DNA of 64,000 bases from Mytilisepta virgata (taxonomy: Eukaryota; Mollusca; Bivalvia; Mytilida; Mytilidae), in assembly GCA_028015205.1 (NCBI GenBank), contig CM051516.1, positions 35,044,230 to 35,108,229 of the forward strand, given 5' to 3'. Numbering within the stretch: the stretch's first letter is position 1; every line of letters begins with the position of its first letter. The notes under the pieces were generated by a model. That model was not told the DNA's origin, did no database searches, and saw only the letters and a program-made list of their open reading frames with translations. Positions 28,801 through 36,338 of the stretch are shown one piece after another. Both the position numbers and the translations under genes were made by a program.

Positions 28801-31800
28801 TACTGCAGTTACTCAGACAGAAAGGATTCAGTATTGTTACTGCAGTTACTCAGACAGAAAGGATTCAGTATTGTTACTGCAGTTACTCAGACAGAAAGGA
28901 GTCAGTATTCTTACTGCAGTTACTCAAACAGAAAGGAGTCAGAAGTATTGTTACTGTAGTTACTCAGACAGAATGGAGTCAGTATTATTACTGCAGTTAC
29001 TCCAGCAGAAAGGATTCAGTATTGTTACTGCAGTTACTCAGACAGAAAGGATTCAGTATTGTTACTGCAGTTACTCAGACAGAAAGGATTCAGTATTGTT
29101 ACTGCAGTTACTCAGACAGAAAGGAGTCAGAAGTATTGTTACTGCAGTAACTCAGACAGAAAGTAGTCAGTATTGTTAATGCAGTAACAGAGACAGAAAG
29201 GAGTTAACCCCACCAGCGTTATGTGTTTGTACCATGACAGACTATCCTGACTCTGTTATTTCTGTGTTTGTGGTACGTGCTTTTATATTATTTTGTTTGG
29301 TATATCATTATTGACGTTTCTGTTTAATTATTTATCAACAATAATATTAACAAAACTGTTAATGAGGACTCTGATACTGCTAACAAAAAACCGTTAATGA
29401 GGAGTCTGATACTGTTAAAACTGTTAATGTCAGAGTCGGAGACATTGTAAATTTGGTAAACACAGAAAAGTTAACATAGTTAACATGAAGTAAAAAAAAA
29501 TGTCGGTTCGGTGAAAAGTCTGAAGCAGAATTAAGACATTGTCAGAGAGAAAATTGTCAATGAACAGCCAGAAAGAAAATAAAACACTCTCACAAACATT
29601 GTCAGAGATTTATTTAAGACAATTTCAGAAATACCCAATAGAAATGTTAGGAAACTTGTTAGATTGTTTTCGAGAGCAAATTAATCAACACCAAAAATAA
29701 AACACAGCTGTGAGCATTAAAAAAAAATTAAAATATTTTACAAGACAGTAGGAACATTGTATAAATATAAATAAGTAGCCAAAAACTGGGTTGAACGCAT
29801 TCCTTACTAAAGTAGATAGAAATATATCAAAAATGTCATTTTACCAAAAAAAGTAAACAATTAGATTAAAAAACTCACCTGGACAGGTGTAAATCTTGTG
29901 TTTTTGTAGGCTAATGCATTCTAAATCCAGAAATTATATATATTTTAACTGTACTGCATTTAAAGTTAAGATTATTTGTCTCCTTAATGTCACTTGTTTG
30001 CCAAATTGTAACAACGAAAAATGTGTATTGGTTTAACCTATAACTTTTTCTTCTGCGACAATTATATACACAATGTTACGGAAACATTTAAAACAGCTAT
30101 AGCCTTTAACTGTTGATACATTTCCTTAATGACAGTCCAGATAACTATCTGTCTTACTTCTGTTTCAAATCAAAATGTCCGTACCAACAATGTCTCTTAG
30201 ATTCAATTTCCTTCAATATAATGTTAATTTGTCAATTATGATTTCAATATATTAAATTTACCTCCTGAATTATCACTCAAGCTTACATAATATGAACAAA
30301 ACATATCTTATTGTGTTTTAATAAAATGTTGTAAGCTCCTTGGCTTCAAAAGACGCGAGCCAAATTTACATAGCCTTCGTCAATAGTCCTTTATATCATT
30401 GGACTGCCTGACTGAACTTAATATAATACATTCCGATACGATAATCGACTGCATTTCCTTAGGTCAGTTATTATAATTTAATCTGTCGAATATGAATTTT
30501 CAAGTACATAGATTTAACATTTAACAGTTACAATTTATACATATTTAAAATATTAACCAGAACAATGCCTTAAACAAAAGTTGGTTGGTAATAGGTACAA
30601 GTGTCTCGGCACTGCACTTTTAAAGCGTCCAAATTGATTAATTTGATCGATTGACTATTTAATTCCGAGTATTAACTAAATATTATTGTATTTTTCATTG
30701 GCCTTTAAATCTTTAAGTGGGGGAGACAATAAGAAGAAAAAACATTTATTTGAGTGATATTTGAAGTATTTAGTTAAAGTTCAAAATTCTCTGTCCCAGT
30801 TCACAGCTCAAATGAAAAAAATTTGACTTTTATATAATTTATTTGTTTATAAATGATTCCGTATTAAAAACACTTCAACAGCATGAAACTGCATAGTCCA
30901 TGCAATTATTAACACACTTTCAAGCTTAAACTCATTTAGCTGTAAAAAATATTAAAAAAACACTACCTTACCAAAATTTTCCAATACACTGTAGTATTTC
31001 TGAATAAATATACAACACTGTCCAACAAATAAGATTTTCTTATTAATAAATAACCATAATCTTAAACTGTTCTAATATTCCATCATATTATTATACTATC
31101 AATATATATCTATGTCAAAAATTGTCAATAAGCTAATAAATACTGTTGTTGATTCTGACAAATTCTGACAGTAAATTACTACTGACACTGAACCTGTTAC
31201 TATACTACAGTGAAACCTGTGTACACAAAACCCTGTGTAAAATGACAACCTGTATAAACTAAACTCTGATAACAGAATAAACAATGAATATTCTTTTGTA
31301 AATTAATCTGTGTAAACCAAACACCTGTCTCAGCAAAACGAAATATTTATTCCAAAAAGTTCTGTTTAGACAGGCTTTATTGCATAAAAAACAGTTTTTG
31401 TCATAAAGCTGATTAATGTAGATAATCTGACATATAACTATCATATTCTGTATTGAAATGCATATTTTGCTGTCTCAGAAATTTGATAGTTAAGATAAAT
31501 TTACTGCTAAAATTAAAAATTCCCCATAGGGTATAATGTTAATATCTGACAACTCTGCATCGTGAATGAATTTTGTAGGTACAAAGAATCTAAAATTCAC
31601 ATATGGTTAAATTAATTTGAAAATACCACATATGCTGGATTTTACTGAAAAGGTAGAATTTGTTTAATAAGAAATATGTGAAACAGATTTTATACTGAGG
31701 TCATTTTTGCTGGTGTCTAAAAATTAACATACAGGGGTAAAGACTAGAAAATTGGAGACATAAATTATATATTATACACAATTAGAAATACAATTTTTGT

Positions 31801-34800
31801 TGCACTTCACACCTAGATGAGGTAACTTTGAATTTAGATTTCAGGATGAGAAGAGAATCTGAATTTCTTCTTGGAAAATAAGACAAAACTTACCTGTTCC
31901 TTGCCATCATCAAGTTGAAGGTCATCGTTTGGAAATCGTAACTGAATACTTTCCATCTTTGTTTGATTTTCTGAGGTTCCAAGTTCATCTTCGTGTTCTT
32001 TCACCATCTGCAGAGAAAATATTGTCCGATATCATAAATTTACGACACAAATTTATTTTGAAGTGATCCCGTCAAAATGCAGTGTCAAGTCACAGAGAAG
32101 AGTTTACCAAGTAATTTATGACATCCTAGTTATGAACTAAAACAGCTTTTTGTTTACTTGAATTTACTTCTGTCATGCAAAAAAAAAAAAGAAAAAAAAA
32201 ACAGAAAATATTACGAAGCTACAATTGTGACGCACATCAGTGTGAAATGATAGATACATTTAACTTTTAAGATTTATATCACTGTAATTATCTATGAATA
32301 ATAAACTTTTAGATCTAGATTTATGAAGCATAAATTTTACTTGTATTTTTTATGAATTTTGATAAATATCATCATAACCATCAAATTTCAAATTATTTAA
32401 AGAATTCAAAAATTTCTTTAATTTACATTATAAAACTAAATACATAGTATACTTAAAATCGTTCCTTAAAAGTACAATATTATGAAGAGAAAAGTCAGCA
32501 CACGTCCCAAAATTGGTTCATAAGAAAGAGAGGAGCTACAGTGAAAATGTTGATGAGACAATAAAAAGAATGCAGAAAGTACAAAAGGAAATGGTCATAC
32601 AGCCTTCAACTAGGGGCATGTGCCTAAATCATGTAACAAGTTCTAAACTGGCTCATATAAATATTGGCAAAAGAATACACTCATATACTACAAGAAGAAA
32701 ATCCAGACAAGACAAATCTATAAGAAAACTAACATAGCAAACAAAAACTACAAAGACACAACACATGGCAAACCAAATGGAATAAAAAATATTGGGGAGA
32801 AATTCAACTGAAATCACAAAAACTGTCATTATCTTTAAATTGTGCAATAATCAACTGTTTATTTATACAGACTTATAATCATTAGACAATCTAATTGTTA
32901 ATTTGTTTTTGACAATTTATGCTATTTTATTTTGGTAATACCTTGGCTGCCAATTTTAATAGTGGAGGACCCCATGTACCCAGAGAAAAACTAAATTTTC
33001 TGTAGGAGAACTGAATTTTTAATTGATTTGAACCAACACAACTTGCAAAGGATTCAAACACATAGTCTCGGGCAAATGATTAATAGTACTTTTGATGGAC
33101 TACCTCAGATGCCTCCGTAACTGAGGCCCAAAATGTACAGTAAAAGTCTGTATGTTAACTAAAAAAGTAACAGAGAAACTATTTTAGTAACCAGTGTAAA
33201 ACAAAATTTCCATGCTTTGTTTCTTCTCTTGTCTGAGTTGTTTAACACTATATCCACAGTAACAGTCATAGTACCGGTAGATATGTCTACGTTGATTATA
33301 AAATGTTATACAGAAAAATATCATTCTGATTTAGACAGGCATCTTTACTTATGTTTATTAAATGAATACAGGCCACAACCTAAATATTGTTCCATGTTCA
33401 ATATAGATGGTCCATATTTCTCCACGATCAATGTTCGGTGATATAATTCCTCGATGATCAATGTTGGTTGATATAAAAAGTGTCACATTATATCTGCTGT
33501 AACCATATTGGAGCAGTATCAACTAACTGTGACGCAGCAATATTTAGATATTTTATATGATGTAGGATGAATGGGTTACGATAAAGTGTTGATTTGACAC
33601 ACATCTGTTACTGTAGATCATTGGGTCAGATTATTTCCTCTTGTCCTCGAAGTACAGGGATTGTTTTGGGTAACAATTTTTTGTGTTAAAGAATGAATAC
33701 ACCTTATCTCAGAGTATTTTTTCTGTACCTTTCACATTTAGTAGTATATTTAAACTTTAAATTCACTATATCATATTATATCACTAACAGCATTTTCATC
33801 TTTACAATTATGAAAATACCAAACAATTAAGACTTTAAAGAATCTCCCCTTTCCACAAGAAAGAAAAGGGTCCACATTCAACTTTTTAATGACGTATAGG
33901 TTATGTTGCAATGAATTACCAAATTTCGATAAATGAGTATTTTGAAAACTGAAATATTAATCTAACAGAATCCTTTTTATGAAATCTTTAACTGTTTTTA
34001 AAGATGAATTCATAAATCAGAGCCTTTAATTTATGCAGTTTTCTTATACCATAAAAACACCATCAATCTCAATTCAAAAGACATATTTTGAAAAGAATTA
34101 TTATTAAAATAGGACCACCCGACGATATGTTACAAACAAAATTCTAAAATTCATGGACGTCTTCAAACAAATTCAATAATTTAAGATAATTAAAATATAA
34201 TACATATCTATACCGATAGTTATTATAACTCAAAAAGATTTTTTATGAATACATTATGAAAAGATCTCGAAAGATCATAACCAACTTATTGAAAACCATG
34301 TGACCATGTTAATTACATGAATATGTTTTTACCGTAGTCGACAATTGAATGGATCTGATGAGAACACGATAGTTACAGATTTGTAGCTCAGTGAATCAGC
34401 AGAGATGATTGTTTTAATATTGTATACCCCCTTGGAGAGAAATATCATTTGACCCAATTTGTTAAAAAAAAAATTCATATAGCTACTGCCAAATTCATTA
34501 AACTGTAAGATGTCAATAGTTAACTTATAGGAATTTAATTGACTGAAAATGATATGTCACATAAGCATAAATTATATAAATAAAGGTCCATCTTTGGCTT
34601 ACTTAGAAACCACAACGCCTATCAGCTGAGTAGAAAGGTCAAAGTGACTTCCTTAAACACAAATAACACAAACACAAAGAATAATTTCTTCCATGTCTGA
34701 TTTATTTAAGTGGGTAGTATGCTTTTTGGAATATCATTTGATATACTGAAGATTCATCTTATTTTGATAAATACTTATCTTTTAAAGGGTGAAGTGGAAA

Positions 34801-36338
34801 TAAAGTTTTATTTTTAATGCATATTCATTATATGTAATTATTAGAAAATTGCAATTCAGTATGTACAAAACAACTCTTCACTGAACTGTAGAAACTTATT
34901 TTAGGAAATTCATATGAACTAGAGGTATTGTGACTAAGGTGATAGCAAACCTTAAGTCAAATGATCACCCCTTCAAGATGTGACCATAATTTTTTTTCAA
35001 GCAGATTTTCATATAGCATACAAATTTGTTAAATTTTATTGAATTCTAAGAATTATGCTTACACAGACTTATGTACAGCCAGAACTCACAGTATGTTTGG
35101 ATAGGGTTATTTACCGTATTTATCCTATAAGAATTTGGCATCAATTTATACCCATTTTACCATGGGTTTTCCTTTTATGCCAAATATCACTCTGATTTAG
35201 ATATCACTCATGGCAAAATATTTGGCATAAACAACTAACCATGCTTACATTAATATAAAATAATGCCACACTGAATTATTTCTTAAGAACTGTTCACTTT
35301 TACAATGTCAAATGGAAATGTTCCTGAAATTTGTGCTAGGTTCATGACCTTTGACCCTGTAAGAATTTCATAATAAACCATTACTCCAGGTGACATATTC
35401 ATCAACGAAACTGTCTAAATGATTCAATGTTTAATTTTACAGAAGTTGAATGATTTACATAGTGTTATTGAGAGGTAGACATTTAGTAAATTGGTAAAAT
35501 GAGATCTGACAATAGTAATTTAATAGTAACCATCATATTTAAATATTTAACATCTATATGCTCAGTAAGGAACAAAAAAAACCTAATGGAAATTAAATTA
35601 TATGTAAATTTGCAATTTAAATGTGAAAAAAAAGCAAGGACAGGTGTAGAATCGTATAACAGACAATGACCTAAAGGGCATATAACGCTTCCTTTGGTAT
35701 TCATATGACCTTAGTGTACTCAAAGTTGCAAGACAAAATTCATACTATTATCAATATTCAGTAAACAATATGATGGCTCAATTAATTTCTTAACAATTAC
35801 ATTACATTAGAATTTACAAATTTACAAAAAGCTGAAGTAGCTGAGTTTTTTGTAATCACACAATTCTAATTCGCATTTTTGACTTGTGAGGCAGCCCAAC
35901 TGAACTCTGACCCATTATAGACTAACATTTTTTTAGTCAAGAAGTGATTTCACATAGTTCTAACTACATGACATGCGAGATGGACCAACTTTGAAATTCT
36001 CAATGACTCATTACCCTGAAAAAATACAGACTTGCATGGTGGCTTGACTGTGTAAAAGACTATGAATCAAATTTCTGACTCAAGAGCTGCATGGCATGAT
36101 TGAGAACTCTAGATCATCTACTGACCCTTTACATACTTATATCTGGAACTCATAATGTGATTCAACCGAGTTATGGCAACGGCTTTTCTAATTATTAAGG
36201 TAGCTTAACTGAAAACTACGTGCTTACATTTTTAACTCGTGAGGTGGCTCGACTGAGTTCCTCATAGTCAGGATGGCTTGGATCTGTTTCATCCAGAAGA
36301 TCATTTAAATACTTGTCATATTCTGGTATTCTTTGGAC
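1742..36338 (-). CDS. ARHGAP20: ARHGAP20-like Rho GTPase regulator with DH (part), PH, RA and RhoGAP domains; 14 exons, incomplete at both ends
   Basis: Gene-level entry for the 14 exons listed separately. Joined from 36338 down to 1742 they give 1553 nt with no stop and matching phases at all 13 junctions. By residue of this partial model: DH tail 1-75, linker with RRRKSAP 76-125, PH about 130-250, RA about 252-330, basic linker about 335-410, RhoGAP from about 412. The PH has the LFNDLLLVAK strand and a C-terminal helix with Trp. The RA ends in DYQLWV and SPYPLIGHE. The GAP has GILRKSAN with the finger arginine. This order and these motifs match vertebrate ARHGAP20 (also called RA-RhoGAP) from the PH onward. 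As I recall it, the vertebrate protein has no DH domain. The family acts on Rho GTPases downstream of Rap1; substrate choice here is unknown. The end of the GAP domain and the C-terminus lie left of position 1, and the N-terminus is unresolved. Confidence 0.9.
1852..2384. other. Intron, nothing else seen
   Basis: A 533-bp intron between two RhoGAP exons. It has AT-rich sequence with no repeat or second reading frame that I can support. Confidence 0.6.
2385..2546 (-). CDS. ARHGAP20: RhoGAP domain exon with the arginine finger
   Basis: 162-nt exon, exactly 54 codons in phase 0. The acceptor is 'caatttttcag' and the donor is the less common 'gtttgt'. It encodes DLLRIMYRDGPYTKGILRKS and then ANSVKCKEIHDKLDEGEDC, ending in VVGAVLK. 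GILRKSAN is the arginine-finger loop of RhoGAP domains, where the Arg enters the GTPase active site and stabilises the transition state. The conserved Lys-rich helix (CKEIHDKLDEG) follows. Both catalytic hallmarks are present, so the GAP is predicted active. The frame stays open upstream of the acceptor for a few codons only. Confidence 0.95.
2547..2950. other. Intron, nothing else seen
   Basis: A 404-bp AT-rich intron between the two first RhoGAP exons. No feature supported. Confidence 0.6.
2951..3117 (-). CDS. ARHGAP20: Exon for the basic linker and start of the RhoGAP domain
   Basis: 167-nt exon. The first two bases complete an Asp codon from the exon before, and it ends in phase 0 at a 'gtaagt' donor. 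It encodes a Ser/Lys/Arg-rich linker (KKPRRSPFSLFRRGKDDKNN) and then GKLFGRPLDDLVTEEGLPKA. The second part is the typical opening of a RhoGAP domain (LFG-x-L-x-x-ox-x-x-LP). Human ARHGAP20 also has a basic RRR/W-rich linker before its 'QLFGISL' GAP start. An overlapping plus-strand frame at 2928-3302 is a shadow of this exon. Confidence 0.95.
3118..5716. other. Intron, nothing else supported
   Basis: A 2.6-kb AT-rich intron. I see short low-complexity stretches only. Small ORFs on either strand here have no splice context or recognisable motif. Confidence 0.5.
5717..5881 (-). CDS. ARHGAP20: Exon after the RA domain (HELPYSIKMSQLRD)
   Basis: 165-nt exon. It takes one base from the RA exon to complete Gly and gives one base onward. 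The acceptor is 'ttttgtattacag' and the donor 'gtaaac'. It encodes GHELPYSIKMSQLRDSYQSK, then a polar stretch ending in NVEFILKTRKSTKKTNL. Vertebrate ARHGAP20 has a near-identical GHEYPY-IKMSHLRD directly after the RA domain. This makes it one of the strongest family markers in the window. 'FILK' followed by a basic run is also shared. Confidence 0.95.
5882..9006. other. Intron with a short dispersed repeat
   Basis: A 3.1-kb AT-rich intron. A short element, 'taattggta...tagatctaccaa' with TTGGTA/TACCAA inverted ends, occurs at about 5998-6030 and again at 7790-7822. Nothing else is supported. Confidence 0.45.
9007..9076 (-). CDS. ARHGAP20: RA domain exon, C-terminal part (DYQLWV)
   Basis: 70-nt exon starting in phase 0 after 'tttttgctcgcag' and ending one base into a Gly codon at a 'gtaagt' donor. 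It encodes DSDIKDYQLWVRYGKEDSPY followed by PLI. 'DYQLWV-xGKExxPYPLIG' is the end of the Ras-association domain of ARHGAP20. In that family the RA domain binds the small GTPase Rap1; this binding partner is inferred by homology only. Confidence 0.95.
9077..11741. other. Intron with two copies of the AACAGCAATAAAAG motif
   Basis: A 2.7-kb AT-rich intron. 'acacagcaataaaagtac' lies near 10060-10077 on the plus strand. The reverse form, 'ttttattgctgttcttcatc', lies near 11535-11553. Both belong to the dispersed motif set described in the findings. No exon seen. Confidence 0.5.
11742..11819 (-). CDS. ARHGAP20: RA domain exon, middle part
   Basis: 78-nt exon, exactly 26 codons in phase 0. The acceptor is 'ctattttgcag' and the donor 'gtaagt'. 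It encodes PCTIDVDTNMEAQLVLRKCM then DQSHLS. The pattern 'TI-V-xDTxxx-V---xLxxxxI' is that of the RA domain, with a beta strand, a turn with Asp/Thr, and a helix. It falls between the PH and DYQLWV exons, as in ARHGAP20. No ORF list would show this exon because it is short. Confidence 0.9.
11820..12280. other. Intron, nothing else seen
   Basis: A 461-bp AT-rich intron between the two N-terminal RA exons. No feature supported. Confidence 0.6.
12281..12356 (-). CDS. ARHGAP20: Exon joining the PH and RA domains (VIKLKVVSREISE)
   Basis: 76-nt exon. Its first base completes a Glu codon and it then holds 25 codons to a 'gtgagt' donor in phase 0. The acceptor is 'gtttattttcag'. It encodes QIENERLKEQPRVIKLKVVS then REISE. 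The first part continues the PH C-terminal helix. 'IKLKVVSREI' is the first strand of the RA domain (human counterpart reads IPLKIFAKDI). Confidence 0.9.
12357..13788. other. Intron, nothing else seen
   Basis: A 1.4-kb AT-rich intron with short poly-A and poly-T runs. No repeat family or exon recognised. Confidence 0.5.
13789..13980 (-). CDS. ARHGAP20: PH domain exon, C-terminal two thirds
   Basis: 192-nt exon. The first base completes a Lys codon and two bases are left for the next Glu. The acceptor is 'ttttattttcag' and the donor 'gtaagt'. It encodes TSTTFKLKHRVRVCEIWISE, then SFVMGWPLCNFVATFKV and a helix DLKQQWLTKLN with the conserved PH tryptophan. 'FKLKHRVRVCEIW' and 'SFV-GWP--NFVATF' match the PH domain of ARHGAP20 closely. 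The plus-strand ORF at 13648-14007 is a shadow of it. Confidence 0.95.
13981..15501. other. Intron holding a bivalve-type interspersed repeat
   Basis: A 1.5-kb intron. Its right half (about 14887-15325) is a dispersed repeat listed separately. The rest is AT-rich with nothing recognised. Confidence 0.5.
14887..15325 (+). repeat. Interspersed repeat, copy 1 (ends in 'gacagacaggctgatt...tgcgggggtgtata')
   Basis: About 440 bp alignable by eye with 48830-49225 on the same strand. The shared landmarks are 'aactagaa(c/t)tgtgag', 'aaaatgcatggtg', 'aattgt(t/c)tca', 'aactgggtata', 'cttcg(g/c)atgc', 'aagtttcat', 'ggacagac', 'ggctgatt' and 'tttgcgggg'. This end is common in bivalve genomes. I see no reading frame, so it looks like a non-autonomous element. 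Confidence 0.75.
15502..15566 (-). CDS. ARHGAP20: PH domain exon, strands beta1-beta2 (LFNDLLLVAK)
   Basis: 65-nt exon, starting in phase 0 and leaving two bases of a Lys codon. The acceptor is 'atatttttttccag' and the donor 'gtaagg'. It encodes GVQIQDRYMFLFNDLLLVAK then Q. 'R-xFLFNDLLLVAK' is the signature strand pair of PH domains that follow DH domains and of ARHGAP20. It is too short to appear as an ORF. Confidence 0.95.
15567..17301. other. Intron with one AACAGCAATAAAG motif
   Basis: A 1.7-kb AT-rich intron. 'gtgactttgatatgaaaaac' at 17083-17102 runs into 'agcaataaagta', another copy of the dispersed motif. Nothing else is supported. Confidence 0.5.
17302..17410 (-). CDS. ARHGAP20: Exon before and into the PH domain (QFVMEGQVEFAT)
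   Basis: 109-nt exon. The first base completes a Trp codon, followed by 36 codons to a 'gtaagt' donor. The acceptor is 'tttctatattgcag'. It encodes a polar linker (TSANMGKKEMDLTSPSRQPG) and then NRQFVMEGQVEFAT. The second part is the first PH strand; the human counterpart is 'LLIDGRAEL'. Confidence 0.9.
17541..17690. repeat. 27-bp minisatellite, about 5.5 copies
   Basis: The start 'gtttgactga' recurs at 17541, 17568, 17595, 17622, 17649 and 17675, giving a period of 27, 27, 27, 27 and 26. The consensus is close to 'gtttgactgaaactcatggcaaggt'. Because 27 is a multiple of 3, the minus strand shows a 9-residue repeat (SQTHLVMSF). That is a product of the repeat and not evidence of a protein. 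Confidence 0.9.
22031..22203 (+). repeat. Dispersed repeat, plus copy, with an internal 55-bp duplication
   Basis: Landmarks are 'ttgagataagagggattttg', 'agttatcagg', 'aaattactttgaaatatcag' and 'ttttgagttaacagagtt'. The segment around 'ttatatacttgggacc' occurs at 22084 and 22139. The reverse complement of 26811-26926 shows the same landmarks in the same order. Confidence 0.65.
23195..23642. repeat. 41-bp tandem array, about 11 copies
   Basis: The unit is near 'gatgggatgtcgtctcattg' followed by 'atgcttattacatacccctcc', 41 bp in total. 'tctcattgatgcttatta' is the best conserved part. Copies in the centre (about 23420-23620) are nearly identical and those at the left end are diverged. This is the usual picture for an array evolving by unequal exchange. 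Confidence 0.9.
24482..25312. repeat. 34-bp tandem array, about 24 copies
   Basis: The unit is 'tccccacaatgaagccctca' followed by 'acactgagaaatca' (34 bp). It is most regular around 24900-25040 and diverged at both ends, where 'acccacaatgaagccccaaacctgagaaatcat' forms occur at the left. It contains no reading frame of note. Confidence 0.92.
26525..26616 (-). CDS. ARHGAP20: Exon with the RRRKSAP basic motif
   Basis: 92-nt exon, phase 0 start, leaving two bases of a Trp codon. The acceptor is 'tcttatttttcag' and the donor 'gtaagt'. It encodes KRTSSTRRRKSAPGAVLFRT then LGKSKSSSNL. Human ARHGAP20 has a matching RRRSAP motif shortly before its PH domain, which ties this exon to the family. A basic Ser-rich patch like this could be a phosphorylation or membrane-binding site; that is inference. 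Confidence 0.9.
26811..26926 (-). repeat. Dispersed repeat, minus copy of the 22031-22203 element
   Basis: Read on the minus strand it carries 'ttgagatagcagg', 'tgtgagttatcagga', 'aaattactttcagatata' and 'ttttgagttaacagagtt'. This is the same order as the plus copy 4.8 kb away. The two form an inverted pair inside neighbouring introns. Confidence 0.65.
28430..29205. repeat. 37-bp satellite, about 21 copies, stop-free in all plus-strand frames
   Basis: The unit is close to 'cagtattgttactgcagtta' followed by 'ctcagacagaaaggatt' (37 bp). Variants carry 'ggagtcagaagtatt' or 'ctccagcagaaag', and these variants are themselves repeated (28560-28660 resembles 28905-29005). The unit has no stop codon and 37 is not a multiple of 3. 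All three plus frames therefore stay open and cycle through one another, giving apparent ORFs of 82 to 230 codons. The near-palindrome 'agtaactgcagttact' occurs in the unit. Confidence 0.93.
29879..29920 (-). CDS. ARHGAP20: 42-nt microexon (NALAYKNTRFTPVQ)
   Basis: Exactly 14 codons in phase 0 between the DH-linker exon and the RRRKSAP exon. The donor 'caggtgagtt' is strong. The acceptor 'tttctggatttag' is modest. It encodes NALAYKNTRFTPVQ. Removing it would keep the frame, so it could be a cassette exon. Confidence 0.7.
29921..31893. other. Intron, little seen
   Basis: A 2-kb AT-rich intron. 31200-31290 has 'gtgaaacctgtgtacacaaa' and related 'cctgt(a/g)ta(a/c)ac' units, a decayed short repeat. 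Nothing else is supported. Confidence 0.45.
31894..32007 (-). CDS. ARHGAP20: Exon for the end of the DH domain and DH-PH linker
   Basis: 114-nt exon, 38 codons in phase 0. The acceptor is 'attttctctgcag' and the donor 'gtaagt'. It encodes MVKEHEDELGTSENQTKMES then IQLRFPNDDLQLDDGKEQ. In DH domains the last long helix is followed by a run such as 'N-xKxxEIQxxF' before the PH. 'ENQTKMESIQLRFP' fits that position. It begins with an in-frame ATG, so it might act as an alternative start, although a good acceptor stands directly before it. Confidence 0.8.
32008..36227. other. Intron (4.2 kb) ending in a minisatellite next to the DH exon
   Basis: Mostly AT-rich. Around 33405-33465 there is a short duplication ('ctccacgatcaatgttcggt' and 'cctcgatgatcaatgttggt'). 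35140-35235 has 'ttatgccaaat'/'atttggcataa' inverted pieces. 35870-36227 is a degenerate array listed separately. The plus ORF at 32513-32737 has no recognisable domain. Confidence 0.45.
35870..36265. repeat. Degenerate minisatellite that includes the 3' end of the DH exon
   Basis: On the plus strand a segment like 'ctcgtgaggtggctcgactg' recurs in decayed form at about 35891, 35943, 35979, 36038, 36091, 36155, 36199 and, inside the exon, 36243. Spacing is roughly 35-65 bp. The farthest good copy (35873-35915), read on the minus strand, translates to EFSWAASQVKN, against ELSRATSRVKN in the exon. The donor has become 'gc' there. Confidence 0.7.
36228..36338 (-). CDS. DH (RhoGEF) domain exon, conserved region 3
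   Basis: 111-nt exon, 37 codons, phase 0 on both sides. The acceptor is 'ttttattgcag' and the donor 'gtaagc'. It encodes VQRIPEYDKYLNDLLDETDP, then SHPDYEELSRATSRVKN. 'VQRIP-Y---L-DLL--T---HPDY--L--A---+K' is the hallmark of conserved region 3 of Dbl-homology exchange-factor domains, which load Rho GTPases with GTP. Splicing in phase to the next exon puts it directly before the DH-PH linker. The proline usual before VQR would have to come from the preceding exon, which I could not fix. Confidence 0.85.

Larger units (their letters stand above)
26617..29878. other. Intron with a dispersed repeat and a 37-bp satellite
   Basis: A 3.3-kb intron. It contains the minus copy of the 22-kb repeat (26811-26926), the 37-bp array (28430-29205), and just after it a short duplicated 'ctgttaatgagga(c/g)tctgatactg' stretch (about 29355-29430). 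The rest is AT-rich. Confidence 0.5.

Noticed and set aside
28458..29150. 230-codon plus ORF and overlapping 180- and 82-codon ORFs
   Set aside because: They are readings of a stop-free 37-bp satellite in different frames. They have no start context, domain or splice support, and all three frames look equally open.
32513..32737. 74-codon plus ORF rich in charged residues
   Set aside because: It looks somewhat protein-like, but no domain is recognised, there is no splice context and it lies in an intron of the minus-strand gene.
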